Shown here: one piece after another, positions 17,097-25,408 of the stretch
Layout of the letters: every line of letters begins with the position of its first letter
Position numbering within the stretch: the stretch's first letter is position 1
Assembly (NCBI RefSeq): GCF_900156625.1
Contig: NZ_FTOB01000002.1
Location: 614,275-678,274, forward strand
Source of the DNA: Zobellia uliginosa
Lineage (GTDB): Bacteria; Bacteroidota; Bacteroidia; Flavobacteriales; Flavobacteriaceae
Reading direction: 5' to 3'
DNA: 64,000 nucleotides
Notes under the pieces: model-generated
Told to the model about the DNA's origin: nothing
The model's database searches: none
What the model saw: only the letters and a program-made list of their open reading frames with translations
Made by a program: the position numbers and the translations under genes

Positions 17097-19160
17097 TTAT
17101 TTATTGGCTAGATAATATAGAAAATCTTCTAAGTTGGTATAACCATCTTTATTTCGATCTTCATTACCATCTGCTTTATTGTTCGGGTTTAGACCATGGC
17201 TTTTTTCCCAATCATCAGAAATGCCGTCTTTATCACTGTCTTTGTATGCGGTTCCACTACTGATACTTGGGTATGAGCCATTACTTCTTAATGTTCCATT
17301 TGAATTTTTGAAATCGCTAATTAAACGACTATCCAAAGCGTCTCGCTTAGGGATACTTGCTCCAACATGAGACAATAATTTATTTTCAAGATTATTTACA
17401 TTTGTGGCTTTATATGAAGATTTATTTTTCGGAGATGAAAACAGGTATGGTTCAAGCTCTTTTCTGTATAAACCAGTAAAATTAGAATCAAATATATTGT
17501 CCTTTAAATAAGCATGAGTTGTTTTGATATTGCCTTTATCGTTGTTTTCTGGATCAGGCGGAGTCAAGGTGATAGGGTATTTGGTTGATGTGTCAAAGTT
17601 GTTAGGTAATTTATAAGAATTGCTAATAACATTAAAAGACATACCGTCAGTGCCTGAAGTGGCCCATTTAAAACCATAGACGATATTGTTAATCTGTTCG
17701 AAAGTTAAATCTGTATGGGTTACTGTGTTAGCTAAAACGTTCCTGCTGTTATTTAAGATAAATAAATTATTCAATATGGAGATGTTTTTTGATCTTGAGA
17801 TTAAAACACCTCTTATGCTTTCTCCAATAATGCAGTTTTGAATAGTTACGTTTTCAGCATTTTTGATGTCGAAATTTTCGTCTATAGCCCATGCGACGGA
17901 GCAGTGATCGATAATTACATCTTTGAGTTTGTTGTTTTGAAACGAACGGACTCTAATACCATCGAGATTATGGCCACCTTCTGGGTTTGTTCCGGGGCCC
18001 ATTCTAACCCGTATATGTCTAATAATAACATTGTCAGTTTGGACGGAAAGTTCGCCATTTTTAATAAGAATGCCGCCCCCAGGGGCTGTTTGACCCGCTA
18101 TTGTTACATTTCCTGAACCAGGTTTAATGTTTAAACTTGACTTGGCGTTAATGGTTCCTCCTACTTTAAAAACAATAGTCCTAGTTTGTTTCATTTCCAA
18201 GGCTGCCCGAAGACTTCCCGGTCCCGAATCGTTTAAGTTGGTGACTTCAACCACAATACCCCCACGGCCTCCGGTGGCATTTTTACCAAAACCTTCAGCT
18301 GTTGGAAAAGCCTTTAATTCACTAAAGGCCTTGGTTGTTACGGTCACATTGACCTCCTCGGTAACTACATTGCCCTCTTCATCGGTAGTTTCGGTCGTAT
18401 AAGTAAAAGAGTCATCAACTTCCTCTTGGGCCGCGGCTTCGGCGGCGGCTTTTTCTTGAGCTTCTTTTTCGGCTTGGGCCTTTGCTTCGGCTTCCGCTTT
18501 TTCTTGGGCTTCTCTTTCAGCCTGTGCTTGGGCTTCCGCTTCTGCTTTTTCTTGGGCTTCTCTTTCAGCCTGTGCTTGGGCTTCCGCCTCTGCTTTTTCT
18601 TGGGCCTCTCTTTCAGCCTGTGCTTGGGCTTCCGCCTCTGCTTTTTCTTGGGCCTCTCTTTCAGCCTGTGCTTGGGCCCCCGCTTCTGCTTTTTCTTGGG
18701 CCTCTCTTTCAGCCTGAGCTTGGGCTTCCGCTTTTTCTTGGGCCTCTTTTTCAGCTTCTAGTTCCGCTTGCTCCTGTATAGCTTGGGCTTCCTCTTTTTC
18801 ACGGGCCTTACGTTCGGCCTCGGCGGCTTCGGCCTCTTCCTGTGCCGATCTATCGCCTAGGACATAGGTAATGGTGTTATCGTCATTAATGACTACATAA
18901 CCATTTTTAGGCTCCGATACTCCGATGATCTTAACATTGTTGGGGTTGGAAAACCTATCATTGGAAAGTACGTCCATAGTAATACGTCCGTTTTCCCCAA
19001 CCTTATAAAAATCATTGACCCCAAGTGGGCTTTCATTGGTCGGGGCCGAAGCATCCAAATAGCTTTCAAGGAGTTCGGTGTCTTTGGAACAGGAAAAAAG
19101 AGTTAAGGTGGATAACAAGGAAAGGGCTATCCTTTTACTAGTGGGGTGGGAAAAATTCAT
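17097..19160 (-). CDS. PL1-like pectate lyase-family lipoprotein with Ala/Glu/Gln repeat insertion
   Basis: A 687-residue paralogue of the lipoprotein at 10957-12765. The signal peptide ends at Cys24, again followed by SKDTELL. One cadherin/Ig-like repeat (VLSND, then PKNGYVVINDDNTITYV) is split by about 140 residues of charged, probably helical 16-residue repeats (units such as AQAQAEREAQEKAEAE), after which it resumes with DSFTYTTETTD. The beta-helix domain (about residues 285-620) starts AFPTAEGFGKNATGGRGG and includes IIDHCSVAWAIDENFD. A thrombospondin-3-like tail (DSDKDGISDDW) ends the protein. SRNVL replaces the usual SRNPR, and WAID replaces WGPD, so catalysis needs testing. It is likely surface-anchored and binds or trims the polymer made by this locus. 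Confidence 0.83.
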   Translation of the reverse strand: MNFSHPTSKRIALSLLSTLTLFSCSKDTELLESYLDASAPTNESPLGVNDFYKVGENGRITMDVLSNDRFSNPNNVKIIGVSEPKNGYVVINDDNTITYVLGDRSAQEEAEAAEAERKAREKEEAQAIQEQAELEAEKEAQEKAEAQAQAEREAQEKAEAGAQAQAEREAQEKAEAEAQAQAEREAQEKAEAEAQAQAEREAQEKAEAEAQAQAEREAQEKAEAEAKAQAEKEAQEKAAAEAAAQEEVDDSFTYTTETTDEEGNVVTEEVNVTVTTKAFSELKAFPTAEGFGKNATGGRGGIVVEVTNLNDSGPGSLRAALEMKQTRTIVFKVGGTINAKSSLNIKPGSGNVTIAGQTAPGGGILIKNGELSVQTDNVIIRHIRVRMGPGTNPEGGHNLDGIRVRSFQNNKLKDVIIDHCSVAWAIDENFDIKNAENVTIQNCIIGESIRGVLISRSKNISILNNLFILNNSRNVLANTVTHTDLTFEQINNIVYGFKWATSGTDGMSFNVISNSYKLPNNFDTSTKYPITLTPPDPENNDKGNIKTTHAYLKDNIFDSNFTGLYRKELEPYLFSSPKNKSSYKATNVNNLENKLLSHVGASIPKRDALDSRLISDFKNSNGTLRSNGSYPSISSGTAYKDSDKDGISDDWEKSHGLNPNNKADGNEDRNKDGYTNLEDFLYYLANK
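18488..18745 (-). repeat. 48-bp coding minisatellite (about five units)
   Basis: Copies of a GCTTTTTCTTGGG core start at 18496, 18544, 18592, 18640 and 18688 (exactly 48 bp apart), with a further copy at 18730 (42 bp apart). The unit encodes 16 residues rich in Ala, Glu, Gln, Arg and Lys. Units are nearly identical, so recent tandem duplication is likely, and copy number may vary between strains. These are not CRISPR repeats: they are in frame, contiguous and have no spacers. Confidence 0.92.
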
Positions 19161-19613
19161 AAGTGTTCAGTTGAATAGGAAATATGATTTACCGATTTAA
19201 TTTTGGATCAATACGTTTTTATTGTCGACAAAAGAACAAAAAAAATCGATGAAATGTGTTAATAAATTGTATAGATTATGTTTTTCATCGAGGGTTATAC
19301 GGATTTTTAGTCCACTTTGGACGTTGAATGGTATAAAAAATCGATGAAATACGTTTTTTATTAACATTTCTTCTGTTTTTTGTTGTTGTATAAGTATGAA
19401 GAGGTAAATGAATTAAACGGACAAAGGCATTTTAGAGACCTCTTTTGATCAGGAGGGGAGTAAAAAGAAAGCCTTTGGTAGAAGTTTTATTTTGCAAACA
19501 ACGAAGGTTTACTTTTTATTTAGGAATTTAGCGTTTTCTAAGAGGGCTGTACCAATGTTGGGATACAAGGGTAATCTAAACCTTGTTTGCCCTAAATTAA
19601 TTATGTATACGGA
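19161..19613. promoter_or_regulatory. Divergent intergenic region with three TCGATGAA boxes
   Basis: These 453 bp between the minus-strand PL1-like gene and the plus-strand DUF2264 gene hold no credible ORF. The octamer TCGATGAA occurs at 19246-19253 and 19341-19348 and, inverted, at 19284-19291. The copy at 19341 is embedded in TATAAAAAATCGATGAAAT, close to the box upstream of the first PL1-like gene, and lies 181 bp from the PL1 start. The region may control both divergent genes. No canonical promoter could be fixed with confidence. Confidence 0.45.
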
Positions 19614-21107
19614 ATGCGAAAAATAAAACTAGTTTCAATACTTGTAATAGTATTTTTTTTAGGCCTGTGCCTTTATTATTGGAGGTTGCAACGCGTCAAA
19701 GTGGAGAATTGGGAAAATAAGATTTCCGCTTTTGAAAATGCAGCATCTTATGATAAAGAGGTGAGAACTGTCTTTCTGGATACACTTTCCTATGCACCAC
19801 GTGAACGATATAAAGAATTGTTTGAGTACTTTTTTAGGGGGTATCAGAAATACAAGTCTGAGAATGGGGCTTTGGTCTTTTATCCAGGAGAATTTAGTGG
19901 AGGTGGTCAAAGTATCAATGCTTTGGAAGGTTTTGCCCGATTCTTCCCCTTAGGGTGTTCATATGTGTTAAATACCCAAAATTCCCCTATGGAAATGGAA
20001 GGGGGATCGATTAATGTGGCCGAGCTATTGGGTAAGGCGGTTTTAAAAGGTTCTGACCCGAAATCGGAGGAATATTGGGGTTCGATTGAAAATCGAGATC
20101 AAAAAATGGTCGAAGCTGCGGATATTGCCTTAGGCTTGTGGATTTCCAAGGAATTTATCTGGGATACGTTTAATGAAGGTGAAAAGAAGCAAATTTATAC
20201 CTGGTTGATGCAGGTTAGAGGAAAAAAGCATGGGGACAACAATTGGAATCTATTCCCGGTGATGGTGGTAAAATCTTTAGAGGCTCTTGGAATGGCCGAA
20301 CCGAAAGATGTGGAGGTTACCCATAAAAAATTCGAGCGATATATAAAAAAAGACTATTTGGGTAAGGGGTGGTTTAAAGATGGGGAAGCTCCCCCTGATT
20401 ATTATAATGCCTGGGCCATACAGTATTGTTTGTTTTGGCTCAATCAAATGCACCCTGATTTCCATTCGGAATTTATTTGTAAGGCCAATGCGGATTTCTC
20501 CGAATTTTTTAAACATTTTTTTGGCCCTAAGGGTTTTCCTATGATGGGACGCAGTGTTTGTTATCGAATGGCGGTGCCCTCTCCAATAATTGCGTCCTCG
20601 TTGTTGAATCAAGAAGTGGTTTCTCCAGGAGAGGCATTACGGGCATTGGATTATACCTGGTCTTATTTTATTTCGAACGGAGCCCTGTCCGAAGGGAAGG
20701 TGACCCAAGGTTTTTATTCCGACGACGTGAGCATTCTTAACTTGTATTCCGGGGCGGGGAGCTGCTTATGGTCTTTACGGTCACTCGTTACTGCTTTTTA
20801 CGTGGATTCTAAAACAAACCTATTGGGGACAGAACCTCAGAAATTGCCTGTGGAAATTAAGGATTTTCAATTAAGGAACGATAGGATTGATTGGGTTATA
20901 AGTGGAGACCAAGAGACGGGGATAATTACCTTGGAGATTTTATCCAATCCCTTAGAGCCTGTTATAGAGCTCGAACCATATTCGAATTGGGATGCTTTTT
21001 TAGAGACCCTTTGGCAGTATCCACATAGGCCTAACAATAAAAAAGCGTTGTATGAAAATAGATTCTACACCAGTGAGAACAAGCTTTTTAGAAAATCGGG
21101 TAGGTGA
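19614..21107 (+). CDS. DUF2264-family protein with N-terminal membrane anchor
   Basis: A 497-residue protein with a single hydrophobic segment near residues 6-23 followed by a long soluble domain that matches the DUF2264 family as I recall it. Marks are GQSINALEGFARFFPL near residue 100, GDNNWNLFPVMVV, WFKDGEAPPDYYNAWAIQ and GPKGFPMMGRSVCYR. The Trp/Tyr-rich, helical layout suggests an (alpha/alpha)6 barrel like that of uronyl hydrolases, which suits a periplasmic glycosidase or lyase on uronate-containing glycans; the exact reaction is unknown. It is transcribed away from the second PL1-like gene from a shared upstream region. This fits a joint job in processing the cell's own polymer. A bidirectional terminator follows. 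Confidence 0.78.
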   Translation: MRKIKLVSILVIVFFLGLCLYYWRLQRVKVENWENKISAFENAASYDKEVRTVFLDTLSYAPRERYKELFEYFFRGYQKYKSENGALVFYPGEFSGGGQSINALEGFARFFPLGCSYVLNTQNSPMEMEGGSINVAELLGKAVLKGSDPKSEEYWGSIENRDQKMVEAADIALGLWISKEFIWDTFNEGEKKQIYTWLMQVRGKKHGDNNWNLFPVMVVKSLEALGMAEPKDVEVTHKKFERYIKKDYLGKGWFKDGEAPPDYYNAWAIQYCLFWLNQMHPDFHSEFICKANADFSEFFKHFFGPKGFPMMGRSVCYRMAVPSPIIASSLLNQEVVSPGEALRALDYTWSYFISNGALSEGKVTQGFYSDDVSILNLYSGAGSCLWSLRSLVTAFYVDSKTNLLGTEPQKLPVEIKDFQLRNDRIDWVISGDQETGIITLEILSNPLEPVIELEPYSNWDAFLETLWQYPHRPNNKKALYENRFYTSENKLFRKSGR

Positions 21108-21151
21108 TAGTTTTTTAAGATTTAAGGTCGCGGCGGGATATTTTGTGGTAT

Positions 21152-21190
21152 AAAAAATGGCTCAAAATTTAATTTTGAGCCATTCGGTTT
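21152..21190. terminator. Bidirectional terminator between convergent genes
   Basis: Inverted repeat AATGGCTCAAAA (21156-21167) with TTTTGAGCCATT (21173-21184), preceded by A6 and followed by a T-rich stretch. It separates the plus-strand DUF2264 gene from the minus-strand UDP-glucuronate 4-epimerase gene and can serve both. Confidence 0.8.
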
Positions 21191-21210
21191 TAGAATTGTA
21201 AAGTTGATTT

Positions 21211-22224
21211 TTATTTGTAATAAGTTTTATACCACTCCACAAATTTCCGAACACCATCAACTACGCTGGTATTGGGTTGGTAGTCGTAATCCCTGATCAG
21301 GTCGTTTACATCGGCCCAGGTACGTTCTACATCTCCCGGTTGCATGGGCATCAACTCTTTTGTGGCTTTTTGCCCCATACTGCTCTCGATGGCTTCTATA
21401 AAATCGGTTAATTTAACGGCATTATTATTGCCGATATTATAGATTTTGTACAAATCCCTATTGCGAACCGTTTTGGTAAGTACACGCACCACTCCTTCAA
21501 CAATATCGTCGACATAGGTAAAGTCCCGTTCCATCTTACCATGGTTGAATACCTGTATCGGATTGCCTTTTGCAATGGCATCGGTAAACAGGAACAGGGC
21601 CATGTCAGGACGTCCCCAAGGGCCATATACCGTAAAAAATCGAAGTCCAGTGGTTGCAAATCCGAACAAATGACTATAGGTGTGGGCCATAAGTTCGTTG
21701 CTCTTTTTGCTTGCGGCATACAGGCTTATCGGGTGGTCTACATTATCTGAAGTGGAAAAAGGTATTTTTTCGTTCAAACCATAGACACTGGAACTACTGG
21801 CGTACACCAAGTGTTCGACTTTATTGTGTCTGCAGCACTCTAATAAATTCAGGTAGCCCACAATATTACTGTCAATGTAGGTCTCTGGATTTTCAATGCT
21901 GTAACGGACACCAGCTTGCGCGGCCAAATTACAGACCCGATTCACTTTTTCTTCCTTAAAAAGCTCAGGGAGGGCGTCCCGGTCTTCCAGGTTCATTCGA
22001 ACAAATGAAAATTTGTCACCATAGATGGAACCGTAGCATTTTTTATGAAATGTTTTAGCATCGTTCCGTTCAATGCCCAATTGCTTAAGACGGTCGTATT
22101 TTAGGTTTACATCATAATAATCGTTGATGTTATCTAGGCCGACGACCTCAAAACCTTGGAGCAAGAGTTTTTCGCAGAGATGATATCCTATAAAACCGGC
22201 TGCACCGGTGACAAGAATCTTCAT
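21211..22224 (-). CDS. UDP-glucuronate 4-epimerase
   Basis: A 337-residue extended SDR enzyme. It starts [20 protein letters not shown] and has the [17 protein letters not shown] signature of UDP-glucuronate 4-epimerases (CapI/LpsL/GAE group). [20 protein letters not shown] and the catalytic YAASK follow, with [20 protein letters not shown] and [11 protein letters not shown] downstream. The expected reaction is UDP-GlcA to UDP-GalA. Its start codon overlaps the stop of the UDP-glucose dehydrogenase gene by 4 bp (ATGA), so the two consecutive steps UDP-Glc to UDP-GlcA to UDP-GalA are translationally coupled. UDP-GalA would give the polymer the residue that PL1-type lyases recognise. Confidence 0.92.
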   Translation of the reverse strand: MKILVTGAAGFIGYHLCEKLLLQGFEVVGLDNINDYYDVNLKYDRLKQLGIERNDAKTFHKKCYGSIYGDKFSFVRMNLEDRDALPELFKEEKVNRVCNLAAQAGVRYSIENPETYIDSNIVGYLNLLECCRHNKVEHLVYASSSSVYGLNEKIPFSTSDNVDHPISLYAASKKSNELMAHTYSHLFGFATTGLRFFTVYGPWGRPDMALFLFTDAIAKGNPIQVFNHGKMERDFTYVDDIVEGVVRVLTKTVRNRDLYKIYNIGNNNAVKLTDFIEAIESSMGQKATKELMPMQPGDVERTWADVNDLIRDYDYQPNTSVVDGVRKFVEWYKTYYK

Positions 22225-23618
22225 GATTGTCCTATTTTGTAGTATTGGAAGCCTTTTTCTTCCATTTCTTCTTTTGATAATAGGCGACGGCCGTCGAAAA
22301 CAAAGGCAGGTTTTAGCATTTTTTCAAAAATCGTATCCCAAGAATAGGTCTTGAATTCGTCCCATTCGGTTAGAATGGCAATGGCATGCGCATCTTGAAC
22401 GGCTTCCATGGGGTCGTTTACTACCGTAAGAAGTTTTCGGTTCTCTTCGGGAGCCCTTGTGTCTAGGTAATCCAAATCGGCATAAATCCTATCGGCCGAA
22501 ACTTTTGGATCGTATACCACAATTTCCGCCTTTTCTTCAAGTAGGGCATCGGCTATGTTAATGGCAGCAGATTCCCTAGTATCATTGGTATCTTTTTTAA
22601 AGGCCCATCCAAAGAAAACAATTTTCTTGCCTGAAACCGTGTTGTACAAGGTTGAAATTATATTTTCAGCAAAACGTCTTTTTTGATAATCGTTCATGAT
22701 GATGACCTGTTCCCAATAATCGGCAACCTCATTAAGTCCGAAACTTCTTGATATATACACCAAATTTAAGATATCCTTTTGAAAGCAAGAGCCTCCAAAA
22801 CCAACAGAGGCATTTAGGAATTTAGGTCCAATTCTACTGTCGGTACCAATCGCTCTCGACACTTCCGCTACATTGGCGTCGGTACGCTCGCATAATGCGG
22901 AAATGGCATTGATGGAAGAAACCCTTTGTGCCAAAAATGCGTTGGCAACCAGTTTGGAGAGCTCGGAAGACCATACATTGGTCTGTAAAATTCGCTCTTT
23001 GGGGAGCCAATGTTCGTAAATGGAACTAAGGGTGTCTTTGGCTTCTTGTCCAGAAGGTGTTTCGTCACCGCCGATCAATACCCGGTCGGCATGGAGCAAA
23101 TCTTCTATAGCCGTACCTTCGGCCAAAAATTCAGGGTTGGATAGAATTTCGAATTTTACGCCATTCCCTGTGTTCTCCAAAATACTTTTGATCGCGCTAG
23201 CCGTTCGTACCGGTAATGTAGATTTTTCTACGACTATTTTATCGGTTTTGGCCACTTTGGCAATATTACGGGCACAGAGCTCTACAAATTTCAAATCTGC
23301 TGCCTGCCCTTTCCCTTTTCCATAGGTCTTTGTCGGAGTGTTTACCGATATGAAAATGATTTCGGCCTCATCTATGGCTTTGTCTACTTCAGTGGAGAAG
23401 AAAAGGTTCTTTCCCCTGGTTTTTTCAACTATTTCTTTTAGCCCTGGCTCGTAGACGGGTAAATTATCTAGGTCGGAATCGTTCCATTGATCGATTCTGG
23501 CTTGGTTAATGTCCACAACAGTTACCGTGATTTCAGGACACTGGCTGGCAATAACGGACATGGTTGGTCCACCTACATATCCTGCACCGATACAGCATAT
23601 TTTATTTACTTTTTTCAT
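22221..23618 (-). CDS. ugd: UDP-glucose 6-dehydrogenase (eukaryote-like type)
   Basis: A 465-residue dehydrogenase starting at the ATG for [20 protein letters not shown]. In-frame alternatives are an ATG at 23630 and a TTG at 23645, which would add 4 or 9 residues. [41 protein letters not shown] and the cysteine motif [16 protein letters not shown] place it with the longer animal/plant-like UDP-glucose dehydrogenases, which also occur in Bacteroidota. This separates it from the TviB-like enzyme of the same locus. Product UDP-GlcA feeds the coupled 4-epimerase and the divergently encoded UDP-glucuronate decarboxylase. The shared 5' region (23646-24012) has no gene. Confidence 0.92.
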   Translation of the reverse strand: MKKVNKICCIGAGYVGGPTMSVIASQCPEITVTVVDINQARIDQWNDSDLDNLPVYEPGLKEIVEKTRGKNLFFSTEVDKAIDEAEIIFISVNTPTKTYGKGKGQAADLKFVELCARNIAKVAKTDKIVVEKSTLPVRTASAIKSILENTGNGVKFEILSNPEFLAEGTAIEDLLHADRVLIGGDETPSGQEAKDTLSSIYEHWLPKERILQTNVWSSELSKLVANAFLAQRVSSINAISALCERTDANVAEVSRAIGTDSRIGPKFLNASVGFGGSCFQKDILNLVYISRSFGLNEVADYWEQVIIMNDYQKRRFAENIISTLYNTVSGKKIVFFGWAFKKDTNDTRESAAINIADALLEEKAEIVVYDPKVSADRIYADLDYLDTRAPEENRKLLTVVNDPMEAVQDAHAIAILTEWDEFKTYSWDTIFEKMLKPAFVFDGRRLLSKEEMEEKGFQYYKIGQS

Positions 23619-23900
23619 GAATGGGTTCATTTTATTAGGTTGCAAAGATTACTAAATAACTCAAAACTACCTTGCATTTTTTCGGTTAAAAAGATTTAAT
23701 TCAAGATTATGTGTTAGAAATGGGGTTAATTTATCGATGTATTAATAATCATAAGGTAGAGTACCATCTATTTTTATAGGGCCTGTAATTGAAGCAAGCC
23801 GATACTTGTCCGAAATTATATACGAAGCATTTGTAGAATAAGACTATTTACCTTTTATCTTAAATATTTGAAGTTCATAGCATTTTGAGAAAAAAACGTC

Positions 23901-23929
23901 TTGGGTTTGATACAATGTATTTATATTCG
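23901..23929 (+). promoter_or_regulatory. Candidate Bacteroidota-type promoter for the UDP-xylose synthase gene
   Basis: TTG (23901-23903), 18 bases, then TATATTCG (23922-23929) resembles the Bacteroidota -33 TTG / -7 TAnnTTTG pattern with one mismatch, about 84 bases before the start at 24013. It is the best candidate in the 23646-24012 gap, which otherwise shows only AT-rich DNA. Confidence 0.35.
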
Positions 23930-24012
23930 TGCCGATTGTAATGCCAACTAGTGATAAATGGTTCTGCTTTTCGATGTTGAAGCTATCTGGCATTCGTTGA
24001 GCGGAATATTAA

Positions 24013-25008
24013 ATGTACGAAATGAAGAAAATACTGATTACCGGGGCGGCCGGTTTTTTAGGATCCCATCTGTGTGACCGATTTATAAAGGAAGGATATT
24101 ATGTAATCGCTATGGATAACCTGATTACAGGCGACTTGCGTAATATCGAGCATCTTTTTAAGTTAGAGAACTTTGAGTTTTACCATCACGATGTTACTAA
24201 ATTCGTGAATGTGCCGGGGAAATTGGACTATATTCTTCATTTTGCCTCTCCGGCCAGTCCGATCGATTATTTAAAGATTCCGATTCAGACCTTGAAGGTG
24301 GGGGCATTGGGAACCCATAACCTATTGGGCTTGGCCAAGGTTAAAAACGCTAGGATATTAATTGCATCTACTTCCGAAATATATGGGGATCCCCTAGTTC
24401 ACCCCCAGACGGAAGAATATTATGGCAATGTCAACACCATTGGCCCTAGAGGGGTTTACGATGAAGCCAAAAGATTTATGGAGTCTATTACCATGGCCTA
24501 TAATCGCTTTCATGGTCTTGAAACACGTATTGTTAGGATATTTAATACCTATGGGCCTAGAATGCGACTGAACGATGGTAGGGTAATACCTGCATTTATA
24601 GGGCAGGCCTTACGAGGTGAAGATTTAACTGTGTTCGGTGATGGTAGTCAAACCCGTTCCTTTTGTTATGTCGATGATGAAGTGGAGGGGATTTACCGTC
24701 TATTGCTCAGTGATTATGATATGCCCGTAAATATTGGCAACCCACATGAAATCACTATTAAGGATTTTGCAGAGGAAATTGTAAAATTGACAGGAACGGA
24801 CCAGAAGGTTATTTATAAGCCTTTACCGCAAGATGACCCGATGCAAAGGCAACCTGATATTACAAAGGCCAAAGAGATTCTGGGCTGGGAGCCCAAGGTG
24901 TCCCGTGCGGAAGGCATGAAAAAGACCTACGAGTATTTCAAGTCATTGCCGGAAGATGAATTGTATAAAAAGGAACACAAGGATTTTAAGGATTATAATC
25001 GAGTCTAA
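24013..25008 (+). CDS. uxs: UDP-glucuronate decarboxylase (UDP-xylose synthase)
   Basis: A 331-residue extended SDR with [19 protein letters not shown], the family signature [40 protein letters not shown] and [17 protein letters not shown], which carries the catalytic Tyr and Lys. [20 protein letters not shown] and [12 protein letters not shown] follow. These fit UDP-xylose synthases closely. The reaction is oxidative decarboxylation of UDP-GlcA to UDP-Xyl with enzyme-bound NAD. A second ATG at 24022 (MKKILITG) is an equally good start. It is divergent from ugd, which makes its substrate, and is followed by its own terminator. UDP-Xyl would be a donor for one of the glycosyltransferases of the locus. 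Confidence 0.93.
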   Translation: MYEMKKILITGAAGFLGSHLCDRFIKEGYYVIAMDNLITGDLRNIEHLFKLENFEFYHHDVTKFVNVPGKLDYILHFASPASPIDYLKIPIQTLKVGALGTHNLLGLAKVKNARILIASTSEIYGDPLVHPQTEEYYGNVNTIGPRGVYDEAKRFMESITMAYNRFHGLETRIVRIFNTYGPRMRLNDGRVIPAFIGQALRGEDLTVFGDGSQTRSFCYVDDEVEGIYRLLLSDYDMPVNIGNPHEITIKDFAEEIVKLTGTDQKVIYKPLPQDDPMQRQPDITKAKEILGWEPKVSRAEGMKKTYEYFKSLPEDELYKKEHKDFKDYNRV

Positions 25009-25033
25009 GAAAACCTTGGAAATGAACTTAGAG

Positions 25034-25068
25034 GAGCGATGGTTCGTATTGGCTTCGCTCTTTTTTTT
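25034..25068 (+). terminator. Probable rho-independent terminator
   Basis: GAGCGA (25034-25039) pairs with TCGCTC (25055-25060), directly followed by T8. The 15-base loop is long and the stem short, so it is weaker than the other terminators here, but its position 26 bp after the UDP-xylose synthase stop supports it. Confidence 0.6.
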
Positions 25069-25313
25069 GTTATAAGCGTTTGATTTTGATATTTTTATAA
25101 GGAGAATGCCTTGGGGTTTCCTATTTTTGGGAGGCGGTAGAGGTGAAAAAACACATCTATTTTTTAATTTATATCGTACATATGTGGCTCAAGGTTGATG
25201 TTGGAGTTTGGTGTAAGGTGTGATTAGCCGATTTTTTGAGGCGTACAACAAAATTAATGAAGGGTTCTAATGTTAAGGTTTAGTTTTGTTTTTGATAATC
25301 AGGAAAGTATTGC

Positions 25314-25345
25314 TTGGCAATATTGAGATTATATTTATATGTTTG
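25314..25345 (+). promoter_or_regulatory. Bacteroidota-type promoter for the aminotransferase-dehydratase-wza-wzc operon
   Basis: TTG (25314-25316), 21 bases, then TATGTTTG (25338-25345) is a full match to TAnnTTTG with canonical spacing. Transcription would start near 25352, leaving a leader of about 57 bases before the GTG at 25409. The rest of the 25069-25313 gap holds no visible gene or structure. Confidence 0.5.
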
Positions 25346-25408
25346 GCCGCCATTGATTTGATGATGTCGGCAACCCCCAAACCATAATGAACTAAAAACC
25401 AATTTCCG

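Noticed and set aside
18488-18745. Regular repeats that could be taken for a CRISPR array
   Set aside because: Units are contiguous 48-bp coding repeats without spacers, and no cas genes are in the window.
18426-18781. Two overlapping plus-strand ORFs of 111 and 99 residues, rich in Phe/Leu/Gly, opposite the minisatellite
   Set aside because: They are antisense shadows of the 48-bp repeats in the PL1-like lipoprotein gene; open frames arise because the repeat unit is a multiple of three.
23909-23929. TTTG at 23906-23909 as the -33 element for the UDP-xylose synthase promoter
   Set aside because: The spacing to TATATTCG is only 12 bases, too short for a Bacteroidota promoter; the TTG at 23901 fits better.
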